Below, piece after piece: positions 16,566 through 23,880 of a stretch of DNA of 43,785 nt (position 1 is the stretch's first letter; the number at the start of each line of letters is the position of its first letter). Location of the stretch: IMG/VR virus record IMGVR_UViG_3300025789_000069, positions 1 to 43,785 of that record. The stretch is one strand, 5' to 3'. The stretch is from a virus. The position numbers and the translations under genes were made by a program. The notes beneath the pieces are model-generated. The model was not told the origin of the DNA, did no database searches, and saw only the letters and a program-made list of their open reading frames with translations.

Positions 16566-18376
16566 TATTGTGCCGCCAAGTAGCTGCCAGAAATGTAAAA
16601 CTTAGATGTTGAGCCTATGTTGCTGTTAGTGATGGACGATTGCGTTCCACCTGTATCAGTAACCAAAGCAATTGAGCTGCTATTGTCATTGATAAACCAA
16701 CCAAGCACACCCGTGTATGTGCAGTTAATAGCTTGGACAGGGCCAGTTGCTCCATACACACCAGTTGCAACAGATGCAGCATCAGGCATACTTCCTAAAT
16801 TAACTGATACCGAACCTGTACCACTAACAGAACCATTCAATTGAATTGTTATGTCAAAGAAAATTCGTTTGCCAACTCGGGTATAAAAACCTTCTTGAAT
16901 GTTATACGCTGACTGTACTGTGCTACCAACTGATATGGTTGGGGTAAACGAGCCTGTAATTCCGTAAATACTATCGACATTGCCAATTGTTTGTGCGGTT
17001 ACTGAGTTTGCATTTCCAAGAAAAATTGAACCATACACCGCTTGGTTGTTTGATACTACATTGGTGTTTGGTGCATATATAGCATAGCCATTAGTAATGC
17101 CTGAAGTTTGGTCAATGTAATTGTTTGAAATCAAATTTGAGCTGTAACTAACAAGCATTTGGTGAACACCACTTGCCGTGTTAGAAGCATTGCAACCATA
17201 TATGTAATTGTTAGAGATTACAGAGTTGTTGTAGTCCAAAGCCATGCCTGATTGCTGGCAGTTTCTAGCATTGTTTCCAACAAATTGAACAAACGAACCA
17301 TCAGCATAAAAGCCTGTACCATGATTGCCATAAGTCATGTTGCCAATGACTTGATGACGTGCATCAATAGTTCCAGTATGAGGATAGTCCGAACTTAAAT
17401 CAAACCCATCGTAATACTGAAACATAGTTGTATTGCCAATGAACTGCATGTGATAGCAACGGGCATCTACGCCAGCAGTCGTACCTTGGTAGGTTTTGAT
17501 GCCCGATTCACCGCAATAAGAAATAATGTTGCCTTGGGCTAAACCATCAAAGTTTCTGGCAAACGTGATACCTGAATAGCTTGCGTAAGTAATGTTGTTG
17601 TTGATCGCAGCGTTGCGCTCGCCTTGCTGATTGTTAATGTTCCAAAAAACAATACCACCAACATCAGCAGCACCCCCTTGGAATGTGCAATCTCGAACTG
17701 TTGAGTAAGTTGCATCATGGATGCTAATAGTTACAAACAAACCATAAATGCGACTTACATTAATGTTTGTTGCATTGCCGCCAAAATAAATTACAGGGCC
17801 GATTGACGTATAAGTAGGTGTCGGAGAAAGATCATTGTCATTTACCGTTGGTTGATACCCTGCATGACTACCAGCACTTGACGTATACGGTGTTGGATTA
17901 GATGCCCAAGTTGTTGTATTACGGCTAATGATTGAGGGCCATGTAATGCTTTGCAAATATAAGTTATCAATGCTTGAGTTATTTCCAGAAGTTACATTGA
18001 TAACAGTTGAATCATTTTTAATGATAGATTCAGCGCCAACCCCACGCCAAACCACGGTTCCTGTGTAGGTAACTGAAGAAAGCATTTTGTAAGTGCCAGC
18101 AGGGAAGAACACGGGTTTACCCGTATTGGTAGCAGCTTGAATAGCTGAAGTGCTATCGCTTAAACCTGTAGGGTCAGCGCCAAAATCCAAAACACTTACA
18201 GACTCTTGCAACTTAGCTTGAACCGTAGTGGTTACTGCGCCTGTGCCGCCTTCGTTGTACTGAATGCCTGCTGCGGCAAGCGGTGTGGGGAAGTTGCCGT
18301 TGTAAACGGCGTCGTTGACGTCGTTCAGCCAGGACGAAGCGATGATGGTTCCGCTGTTGAAAACTGTTGAGCTCAT
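16565..18376 (-). CDS. Large tail spike, pectate-lyase-like beta-helix
   Basis: A 603-residue spike. The N-terminal attachment segment contains I-I-A-S-S-W-L-N-D-V-N-D-A-V and G-G-T-G-A-V. The classic beta-helix entry S-V-L-D-F-G-A-D-P-T-G (near 81-91) and P-V-F-F-P-A-G-T-Y follow. Asn-rich right-handed beta-helix coils fill the middle and a beta-sandwich-like end starts near residue 475. It likely binds or degrades a host glycan. The start overlaps the previous stop (ATGA). The DNA is AT-rich compared with the capsid genes. Confidence 0.85.
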   Translation of the reverse strand: MSSTVFNSGTIIASSWLNDVNDAVYNGNFPTPLAAAGIQYNEGGTGAVTTTVQAKLQESVSVLDFGADPTGLSDSTSAIQAATNTGKPVFFPAGTYKMLSSVTYTGTVVWRGVGAESIIKNDSTVINVTSGNNSSIDNLYLQSITWPSIISRNTTTWASNPTPYTSSAGSHAGYQPTVNDNDLSPTPTYTSIGPVIYFGGNATNINVSRIYGLFVTISIHDATYSTVRDCTFQGGAADVGGIVFWNINNQQGERNAAINNNITYASYSGITFARNFDGLAQGNIISYCGESGIKTYQGTTAGVDARCYHMQFIGNTTMFQYYDGFDLSSDYPHTGTIDARHQVIGNMTYGNHGTGFYADGSFVQFVGNNARNCQQSGMALDYNNSVISNNYIYGCNASNTASGVHQMLVSYSSNLISNNYIDQTSGITNGYAIYAPNTNVVSNNQAVYGSIFLGNANSVTAQTIGNVDSIYGITGSFTPTISVGSTVQSAYNIQEGFYTRVGKRIFFDITIQLNGSVSGTGSVSVNLGSMPDAASVATGVYGATGPVQAINCTYTGVLGWFINDNSSSIALVTDTGGTQSSITNSNIGSTSKFYISGSYLAAQ

Positions 18377-18792
18377 GGTTGGTATCCTACTGTGGCGCAG
18401 TCAGCAGAACCGTAGTCTGCTGTACCCCAAGCGCCTTGTAAAGTGCAAAATGACGGGTATGTGCCTTGCGGCCCCGGAACGTATTGAAAATCTTTACCGG
18501 CGATCATACAGCCTGGATAGGCCAGGCCAGGCATCGCAGAGATGCCCTGCATCGTGCACACCAGCACGAATGCGTCGCTCTGAGGCTGTGCCCAAGGCAC
18601 AGTCTGATTGTCGGGCAGGCCGCGGACAAAGTCCTGTGGCTGGCGCTCTTCCCAGTGCTCTGGACAAACGTAGTACCCCTGCCAGTACTTCTTGAGCTGC
18701 GAAGCCTTCCGCTTCGCGCCACACTCGAAGCAGACGGCGTTGTAATCCCCTAGACGGAGATAATCAGCTTCACCACGGCCAGGAGCTGCCAC
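18373..18792 (-). CDS. Zinc-ribbon protein beside tail spikes
   Basis: A 139-residue protein. The N-terminal half holds C-F-E-C-G-A-K-R-K-A, then Y-V-C-P-E-H-W-E, and Q-P-Q-D-F-V-R-G-L-P-D-N. Two Cys pairs (C-x2-C and C-x2-H) could hold zinc. Proteins with this segment are common in tail-fibre neighbourhoods of podoviruses, function unknown. The second half has several more cysteines and a Gly/Ala-rich end. The stop overlaps the spike start as ATGA, so both are probably made together. Confidence 0.72.
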   Translation of the reverse strand: MAAPGRGEADYLRLGDYNAVCFECGAKRKASQLKKYWQGYYVCPEHWEERQPQDFVRGLPDNQTVPWAQPQSDAFVLVCTMQGISAMPGLAYPGCMIAGKDFQYVPGPQGTYPSFCTLQGAWGTADYGSADCATVGYQP

Positions 18793-18793
18793 A

Positions 18794-19138
18794 TTACACG
18801 CCCATTAAGCAGGTCGTAGCAGCGGTCGCAGCGGTCGTTCTGCACCGCACGTAACGCCAAGCGCTACCACCCGAGTTTTCAACAATTGCGCCACTGCCTG
18901 CGCCAGCAAGAGTGATCGTGCTCGAGGCAGTCGTGCCGGTGATAGGACACCAGTTGGTGTTGTCAAGCGAGCCTTCGATCACTGCGGTGGCCGCAGCAGC
19001 CGAAATCAGCTGGAACACGCAGATGATCGAGTCTTTGTAAATGCTGTTGCCGGTAGCAGGTGCGCTGATGCTCAGATCACCGCTGCTGTCCATGGGCATG
19101 TGTCGGGGCGATGTGCCGCCAATGAGAGTTACGTCCAT
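18794..19138 (-). CDS. Small beta-rich structural protein
   Basis: A 114-residue protein rich in Thr, Ala and Ser. The pattern A-V-I-E-G-S-L-D-N-T-N-W-C-P-I-T-G, then W-R-Y-V-R-C-R-T-T-A resembles small discoidin-like or immunoglobulin-like beta-sandwich virion proteins. It lies between capsid and spike genes, two bases before the zinc-ribbon gene, so a head decoration or tail accessory role is likely. Family not identified. Confidence 0.65.
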   Translation of the reverse strand: MDVTLIGGTSPRHMPMDSSGDLSISAPATGNSIYKDSIICVFQLISAAAATAVIEGSLDNTNWCPITGTTASSTITLAGAGSGAIVENSGGSAWRYVRCRTTAATAATTCLMGV

Positions 19139-19147
19139 GATGATTCC

Positions 19148-19489
19148 TTAAATTCCCATTTTTGTGCAATCAAGCACCAAGTGAAACGCACCTTCGCCTG
19201 ACACCTCGAGCCACAGCGATTGATTCTGTGAGCTCGGCTGCAAGCTGTCGAACTGATAATAGTTCAACAGGCCACGACCCTCGACCGGCAAGACCAGACC
19301 GTCATCAGTCCAACCAAACCGGACCTTGACGCCGCTTTCGCAAGCGTACTGGATCTGATCCAGCTTGATACCGGTTGGGTTGTCCTGGAGGTGCTCACGG
19401 CCAAGGATCACGGTTTGTTCAACCGGACCTTCGCCCCACACCATCATCACGGTGTTTTTCTTGCCGTCACGAGTGATCTTTGTTTGCAC
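19148..19489 (-). CDS. Conserved hypothetical, head/tail region
   Basis: A 113-residue protein that starts with GTG at 19489; GAGAA lies five bases upstream. Visible features are alternating beta-like strands (T-V-M-M-V-W-G, V-K-V-R-F-G-W, A-F-H-L-V-L-D) and no transmembrane segment or enzymatic motif. The position inside the late module suggests a minor virion protein. I do not recognise it. Confidence 0.6.
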   Translation of the reverse strand: MQTKITRDGKKNTVMMVWGEGPVEQTVILGREHLQDNPTGIKLDQIQYACESGVKVRFGWTDDGLVLPVEGRGLLNYYQFDSLQPSSQNQSLWLEVSGEGAFHLVLDCTKMGI

Positions 19490-19501
19490 TTGGATTCTCG
19501 A

Positions 19502-20257
19502 TTAACGTTGGATTTCCTGAGCAGCCACCACAAAGTCCAAAGACAACGTTTCGGTTGTCACAGGGGTGATCGCAAAGTAAGGAGTCATGACCGAGTTGGT
19601 CAAGGTGGTTGCCGAAGAACCGATGGTAGGCGAAGCAACACGTGCGGCCAACTGGTCAGCAATAAAGATTTCCAGGTCAGTGCCGTTGTAGACAAAGCCG
19701 ACGTCCAAAGCGGTTCCGCTGGTGATGGTGGCCAGGTTGCTCACCAAGGTGGTAGCAGTGCCGCCAACGGTCGAAACTAGGCTCAAAGAAGTCGAACCGG
19801 CAGCCTTTTTGATCAGCAAGCTGTTGTTGGTCGACACAGTGCCACCGCTCGATGCAATCAAGCCCATAGACAGGACTTGGGTTGCAGAGGCAACAGCAGA
19901 GCACTTGAAGTTGGTTTCAAACCACAGCTTTTGGCCAGCGATGAACTGGAAACCAGCGCTGGCTTGGTATGCAGCAGTTGCAGTGCCAGAACCACCGGGG
20001 GTAATGACGCCCACGCCGCCCAAAGCGTCGCTGGTGGCCAAGGTGGAGCTTGTGCCAGTCACGGTCCAGCCGTTGTCTTTCACGAAAAAATCGGTGTAGT
20101 AGGTGGCCACAGCATACCAGTTGGTCTGGTTGATGGGGTCAGTCAGGGGGTTAGAGCTCGAGCGAACGGGGCTCGGCATGGGGTAAGAAGCAAGGGTGCG
20201 ACCTTGAGGCTGAGTTGAAATGCCGTAGGTCAGTTTGGTTGCGTATCCAGAACTCAT
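19502..20257 (-). CDS. Beta-sandwich (lectin-like) capsid-associated protein
   Basis: A 251-residue protein with an N-terminal arm (G-R-T-L-A-S-Y-P-M-P-S-P-V) followed by a Thr/Ser/Ala-rich beta region. The pattern G-Q-K-L-W-F-E-T-N-F-K, then L-D-V-G-F-V-Y-N-G-T-D-L-E-I-F-I resembles concanavalin-A-like sandwiches used as virion decoration proteins. It is the first gene after the capsid terminator and has its own promoter (20307-20334) and a strong GGAG site. This suggests it begins a separate tail transcript. Confidence 0.65.
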   Translation of the reverse strand: MSSGYATKLTYGISTQPQGRTLASYPMPSPVRSSSNPLTDPINQTNWYAVATYYTDFFVKDNGWTVTGTSSTLATSDALGGVGVITPGGSGTATAAYQASAGFQFIAGQKLWFETNFKCSAVASATQVLSMGLIASSGGTVSTNNSLLIKKAAGSTSLSLVSTVGGTATTLVSNLATITSGTALDVGFVYNGTDLEIFIADQLAARVASPTIGSSATTLTNSVMTPYFAITPVTTETLSLDFVVAAQEIQR

Positions 20258-20306
20258 TTGTAATCTCCTTTACGTTTGAGTCGGTTGTGGCGATGTGCCT
20301 TGCGCG

Positions 20307-20334
20307 ATTGTAGAGAATTTCCAGCGTTATGCAA
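20307..20334 (-). promoter_or_regulatory. Sigma70-type promoter for tail genes
   Basis: On the minus strand TTGCAT (20329-20334) and TACAAT (20307-20312) are spaced by 16 bases. Transcription would begin near 20300, about 40 bases before the ATG of the lectin-like protein. It sits just past the capsid-gene terminator. Confidence 0.72.
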
Positions 20335-20341
20335 GAACAAT

Positions 20342-20367
20342 AAAAAAGCCCGGCGAACCGGGCTTTT
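20342..20367 (-). terminator. Intrinsic terminator after the major capsid gene
   Basis: On the minus strand a 10-bp stem (AAAAGCCCGG with CCGGGCTTTT) closes a TTCG tetraloop and runs into a T-tract. It starts 20 bases after the capsid stop codon. A second dyad (TAGATCA/TGATCTA, 20371-20386) lies between the stop and the stem. Confidence 0.9.
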
Positions 20368-20386
20368 CGATAGATCAGGTGATCTA

Positions 20387-21304
20387 TTAGGGTCCGTTAG
20401 AACCGAAGATACCACGGGGGTCCGAAGCACCGACGCTGAAGCGCATGTAAGTAGCGGCTTTGGCGTTTTTGGTGTCGAAATCGTTGTCTTGGTCGAACAT
20501 GGGACGATCGCGCCAGAACATTTGCATACCGTTGGGGCAGTTGGTACGAATGAACCAAGCGTGCGGGGCGGTGAAGTAATGGTTCAGCTTGATGCCTTTG
20601 GGGAAAGCGTTCACGGCCTTCAACACGTTAATGTTGTTGTTGGCAGTGTTCGATTGCAACACAGACTTCAAGATGCGGTTGGCGTTGTAGAACTCTTGGC
20701 GAGGAATGTGCAGCGACTCAGGCATGATGTTGATCAACAGACCGCGATCATTTTGAGTGCCCATGATTTGAATGGTCAAATCTTCCAGAGCGGCTTCCGA
20801 CAAGTCGGCAGCGGGGCTCAGTGCGTTCGAATACGTACCGCCAGTTGCGTTGACGTGGTTGGTCGAAACCAAAGCAGCGCCGTCGGCAGTGGTGTAGTAG
20901 GTGGTGCTGAATGCGTTGTTGTACAAGAAAGCAGCAGCGTTTTCGATCGTTTGGTTGATCGAGAAGGCGTTGGCTTTTGCACGACGCATAGAGACTTCTT
21001 CGTACAAGTTGTCGCGCAATTCTTCGTAGGTCACGATGTAGCCCAGTGCGTAAGCAACGTGGGTGTAGGTCGTAACGATACCTTGAATTTCCGAGTCGTA
21101 TTGAATCGGAGCGCCTTGGGCTTTGACGGGAGCCAATCCAAAGCCGGTAACTTCAACATCTTGCTCGTATGCCTTGTCGGAATCGAGTTCGTTGTAGAGG
21201 TCGCCGTATTCTTTGGCGTGCTCAGCGTAAATCTGACCCCAAATTGCATGAATCCCTGGCCAAAGTAGCTTCGGGTGTGTACCTGTGTTAATGACGCCTG
21301 CCAT
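20387..21304 (-). CDS. Major capsid protein (HK97-fold type)
   Basis: A 305-residue protein. It begins with a short N-arm, then H-P-K-L-L-W-P-G-I-H-A-I-W, and includes Y-I-V-T-Y-E-E-L-R-D-N-L-Y and the later S-V-G-A-S-D-P-R-G-I-F. The pattern resembles the Mu gpT/BPP-1 group of capsid proteins. Location supports this: scaffold, one hypothetical and a decoration candidate precede it, and the only clear terminator in the late module follows it. GGAGAG lies six bases before the ATG, one of the best ribosome sites of the late module, in keeping with high expression. Confidence 0.85.
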   Translation of the reverse strand: MAGVINTGTHPKLLWPGIHAIWGQIYAEHAKEYGDLYNELDSDKAYEQDVEVTGFGLAPVKAQGAPIQYDSEIQGIVTTYTHVAYALGYIVTYEELRDNLYEEVSMRRAKANAFSINQTIENAAAFLYNNAFSTTYYTTADGAALVSTNHVNATGGTYSNALSPAADLSEAALEDLTIQIMGTQNDRGLLINIMPESLHIPRQEFYNANRILKSVLQSNTANNNINVLKAVNAFPKGIKLNHYFTAPHAWFIRTNCPNGMQMFWRDRPMFDQDNDFDTKNAKAATYMRFSVGASDPRGIFGSNGP

Positions 21305-21322
21305 GGTACTCTCCTTTCTTTA

Positions 21323-21937
21323 TTAGATGCCAGCGGTACCGGTGCCGGTGCCGTAGACGTGGTTGTTGATCTTGCAAAGCACCTTGGCGTAGTTGCCAAA
21401 AGCGTTATTGGAAGTACGAGTCAGGCCCATCAGCTTCAATTGCAAGGTTGCGCCGTTACCAGCAGTGCTTGGATCAAGCTGCCAGCCAGACAAGTAACCG
21501 TTGCCAGTGCCAGACAACAAGTTGGCGTTTTGGCCAATGTTGGAAGCAGCCAAAGGAGTACCGCCGTTGCCAGAATCCTGAACTTCAAAGATGATGTTTG
21601 GATCGTCAGCAACCATGACATACCAGGGGTTGGTATTGCCATCGCCACCAGCAGGGTAGTAAATGATGTTCAGGTTGTTGGGGTTAGCGATCAGACTCTC
21701 ATAACGTCCAACGCCGACCACAGCACCAATGATTGCATTACCAGTGCCAGCAGTAGCCAAAGTAACACCAGCCACACCGTTCGTGTCGGACGTGCCAGAC
21801 AAGGTTACGGGGTCACCGATATACAAGGAAGTGCCATAGTTATAAGCGACGCTATACAAGCGCGCTTGCCCGCTCCAGGGGGAGCCGTTCAGGTACTGTA
21901 CGGGCGACAGACCAGCCGGTTTATTTACGTTTGCCAT
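21323..21937 (-). CDS. Head decoration-type structural protein
   Basis: A 204-residue protein. After N-K-P-A-G-L-S-P-V-Q-Y-L-N-G comes a beta-rich, Gly/Thr/Asn-rich body (Y-I-G-D-P-V-T-L-S-G, then A-I-I-G-A-V-V-G-V). This resembles the small structural protein often encoded just before the capsid gene in BPP-1-like and P22-like phages. I chose the second ATG (21937) because GGAG lies six bases before it; another ATG is four codons upstream. The gap to the capsid gene is 18 bases. Confidence 0.7.
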   Translation of the reverse strand: MANVNKPAGLSPVQYLNGSPWSGQARLYSVAYNYGTSLYIGDPVTLSGTSDTNGVAGVTLATAGTGNAIIGAVVGVGRYESLIANPNNLNIIYYPAGGDGNTNPWYVMVADDPNIIFEVQDSGNGGTPLAASNIGQNANLLSGTGNGYLSGWQLDPSTAGNGATLQLKLMGLTRTSNNAFGNYAKVLCKINNHVYGTGTGTAGI

Positions 21938-21970
21938 TAAATTCTCCAATACAGAAGATGGACACTCCGA

Positions 21971-22501
21971 TTATGCTTGACGCCGCTTCGGAGTAAACAT
22001 GTTTGCCACCGCTTTACGATTGGCTTCTGGAACGTAGCGGTTATCAGACCCATTCGGGTTGCCACCAACATCCCCACCACCGCGCAGCGTTGACGCGATT
22101 TGCTCATTTTTTGACTCAAGTGCTTGCTGATCTTCTTCCCAGTATTCGAGTGGGATTTTCATCAAATACAAGCGTTGTTCTTTGCCGTCTTCGCCAGTAT
22201 CGCTACCCGCAACAAGACTGACTCGACTGCCCATGTCTGTATTTCCGTTTTTGGAGGCATCATCGGCTAAGCCGGTGTTTACTACATCCACCTCATCGGA
22301 TTCGACAAAAGTGTACCCGCCTTTCATCGCTTGTGCAATACGTGATGGAGTGCCCATCATCCAGTGCAAGTGATAGCCAGGAATTTCAGGGACCGACAGC
22401 TTGAGCTGCGCGGTCGACATCGGGATACGTTTTTTGTCTACTGCGGACTTCTCAAATGAATTTGCCGGATTCTGGGCGGCTTTGTGATTGCGGACTTGCA
22501 T
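21971..22501 (-). CDS. Conserved head-region hypothetical
   Basis: A 176-residue protein with a basic N-terminus, then I-P-G-Y-H-L-H-W-M-M-G-T-P-S-R-I-A-Q-A, G-Y-T-F-V-E-S-D-E-V, and L-M-K-I-P-L-E-Y-W-E-E-D-Q. This combination recurs next to scaffold and capsid genes in other podoviruses, where it is of unknown function and probably a head protein. The C-terminus is Lys/Arg-rich. AAGGAG sits seven bases before the ATG. It follows the scaffold by two bases. Confidence 0.68.
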   Translation of the reverse strand: MQVRNHKAAQNPANSFEKSAVDKKRIPMSTAQLKLSVPEIPGYHLHWMMGTPSRIAQAMKGGYTFVESDEVDVVNTGLADDASKNGNTDMGSRVSLVAGSDTGEDGKEQRLYLMKIPLEYWEEDQQALESKNEQIASTLRGGGDVGGNPNGSDNRYVPEANRKAVANMFTPKRRQA

Positions 22502-22503
22502 GA

Positions 22504-23328
22504 TTAAGCTCCTTGGAAATACAGATTAGCGTAATAGCTGCGCCATGCAGCCATGTCTTTGAAGGCACGACCCTCGCCGACCAATTTTTTACCCTGACGA
22601 TCGCAGGTCTCTTTGGCGTCAGCAGGCAAATCGCTGAACGACTTACCACCGCCGCCGCTGGCTCCAGAAGTCTCGCTGGAACGTGCACCACCGACTTTGT
22701 CGGCGCGCGGAGCACGGCCCTCGAGCTCTTGAAGCACGCGATCAAAAAAAGCGCGACCTTGCAAGTTATCGTTTTCAGGGTCAGAACGCAAGACCTGGGC
22801 GATGCCCATGGCCTTTTGGGTTTTACGCTGATCTGTACCAAACCAGGTGTTCTCACTCATCCAAGCAGCCAAATCGGGGTGCATTTGCTCTTGCTGCGCG
22901 GGTACAGCAGCTTGAGGGGCTTGGGGCGTGGGCGCAGCTGCTTGGTTCTTCAGCTCTTGAAGTTCCTCTTGCAGCGCGATTTCACGGTCCACATCACCGT
23001 CGATTTTGGCTTGCTTCAGTTCAGCCATGACCTCGCGGCGTGCCTTTTCGACAGCTGCTTTGGTGGCATCGGCATGGACTTTTTGAAGTTCAGTTATGGA
23101 CTCCTGGGAAGCGCTAAACAGATTTTTCATCTTGTTCAACTCTTCAGCCTGCTGTTTCACGAGCGTTTCAAGGCGCTCGTTGTTCTTACGCAGGATGGGC
23201 ATCACAGTGTGACCGCGCTCCACGAAAGTATCAGCGTCAACCCAGCGATTAGGATCTCCCTTGAACTCTTCTTGCGGAACCCAGCCCAGTGTACGGGCTT
23301 CTTGCTCGACGTTCACTTCACCTTCCAT
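22504..23328 (-). CDS. Scaffolding protein
   Basis: A 274-residue acidic, helical protein. It starts E-A-R-T-L-G-W-V-P-Q-E-E-F-K-G-D-P-N-R-W, a segment typical of podovirus scaffolds, followed by a long coiled coil (about residues 45-130), an Ala/Pro/Gln linker and a C-terminal helical region. Scaffolds direct capsid assembly and leave or are degraded before packaging. Its position between portal and capsid genes is canonical. The gap from the GroES-like stop is only two bases. Confidence 0.82.
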   Translation of the reverse strand: MEGEVNVEQEARTLGWVPQEEFKGDPNRWVDADTFVERGHTVMPILRKNNERLETLVKQQAEELNKMKNLFSASQESITELQKVHADATKAAVEKARREVMAELKQAKIDGDVDREIALQEELQELKNQAAAPTPQAPQAAVPAQQEQMHPDLAAWMSENTWFGTDQRKTQKAMGIAQVLRSDPENDNLQGRAFFDRVLQELEGRAPRADKVGGARSSETSGASGGGGKSFSDLPADAKETCDRQGKKLVGEGRAFKDMAAWRSYYANLYFQGA

Positions 23329-23330
23329 GA

Positions 23331-23642
23331 TTATTTCTCCCCAGTGATCTTGCAGAAAATATCGCGGTCATTGACCAACCGATAGCGCTTGCCATCGAGT
23401 GGGCCGGTGGCCATGTAGCCTGACATTTTGGCAATCAATACCTTGTCGCCAGGGGCTGCACGTGCGGGTTCGTCAGGCCAACAGGCGGGGCCTATCTCCA
23501 CGACGATGGCGCGTTGTTCAACCATCAAAGTTCGGTCTTGAACGAAGTCAGGGATCTCGATCAACGAGTCCTTTTTCTCCGGCTCATAGTGTTTGATCAA
23601 CACTGCACGGCCCAAAGGGGCCAAACCACTTTCATTCTGCAT
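23331..23642 (-). CDS. GroES-like co-chaperonin
   Basis: A 103-residue protein with the Cpn10 layout. It opens P-L-G-R-A-V-L-I-K-H-Y-E-P-E, continues with a loop region near 18-33, then R-A-I-V-V-E-I-G, A-P-G-D-K-V-L-I-A, and Y-R-L-V-N-D-R-D-I-F at the end. Such co-chaperonins cap the host GroEL cage and help fold large capsid proteins, as T4 gp31 does. The mobile-loop hydrophobic tripeptide is not obvious, so the mode of GroEL binding is uncertain. It lies between portal and scaffold, which supports a folding role in head assembly. Confidence 0.8.
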   Translation of the reverse strand: MQNESGLAPLGRAVLIKHYEPEKKDSLIEIPDFVQDRTLMVEQRAIVVEIGPACWPDEPARAAPGDKVLIAKMSGYMATGPLDGKRYRLVNDRDIFCKITGEK

Positions 23643-23880
23643 TTTCTAACTCTCCTTCAAGTTGCTCATACTCAATACCGATCATTCGATCGATGGCTTC
23701 ACAGTTCCCGATTGCTTTCGCATTCGAGATCGCTGTTGCGAACTGGGACTGGTCCGTAAACGCACCAGACGCCCATTGATCCTTTAACTCAGACTGCCAT
23801 GCTCGCAGGATTTTGTGCAGAGCTTTGGTGCACGGGTGTTCCCTCCACTCTTTCCATTCCTGCTCGTGAGGTAGTTTCAT
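23632..23880 (-). CDS. Small conserved protein downstream of portal
   Basis: An 82-residue acidic protein starting H-E-Q-E-W-K-E-W-R-E-H-P, then L-R-A-W-Q-S-E-L-K-D-Q-W. It is helical with no membrane segment. Its start lies 92 bases inside the 3' end of the portal gene in another frame, and its end overlaps the GroES-like gene by 11 bases. Small proteins with this W/H/P opening follow the portal in related phages. Function unknown. Confidence 0.7.
   Translation of the reverse strand: MKLPHEQEWKEWREHPCTKALHKILRAWQSELKDQWASGAFTDQSQFATAISNAKAIGNCEAIDRMIGIEYEQLEGELENAE

Noticed and set aside
20276-21268. Plus-strand open frame of 330 codons opposite the major capsid gene
   Set aside because: It runs through the terminator and promoter region and is antisense to the capsid gene; composition is that of a shadow frame.
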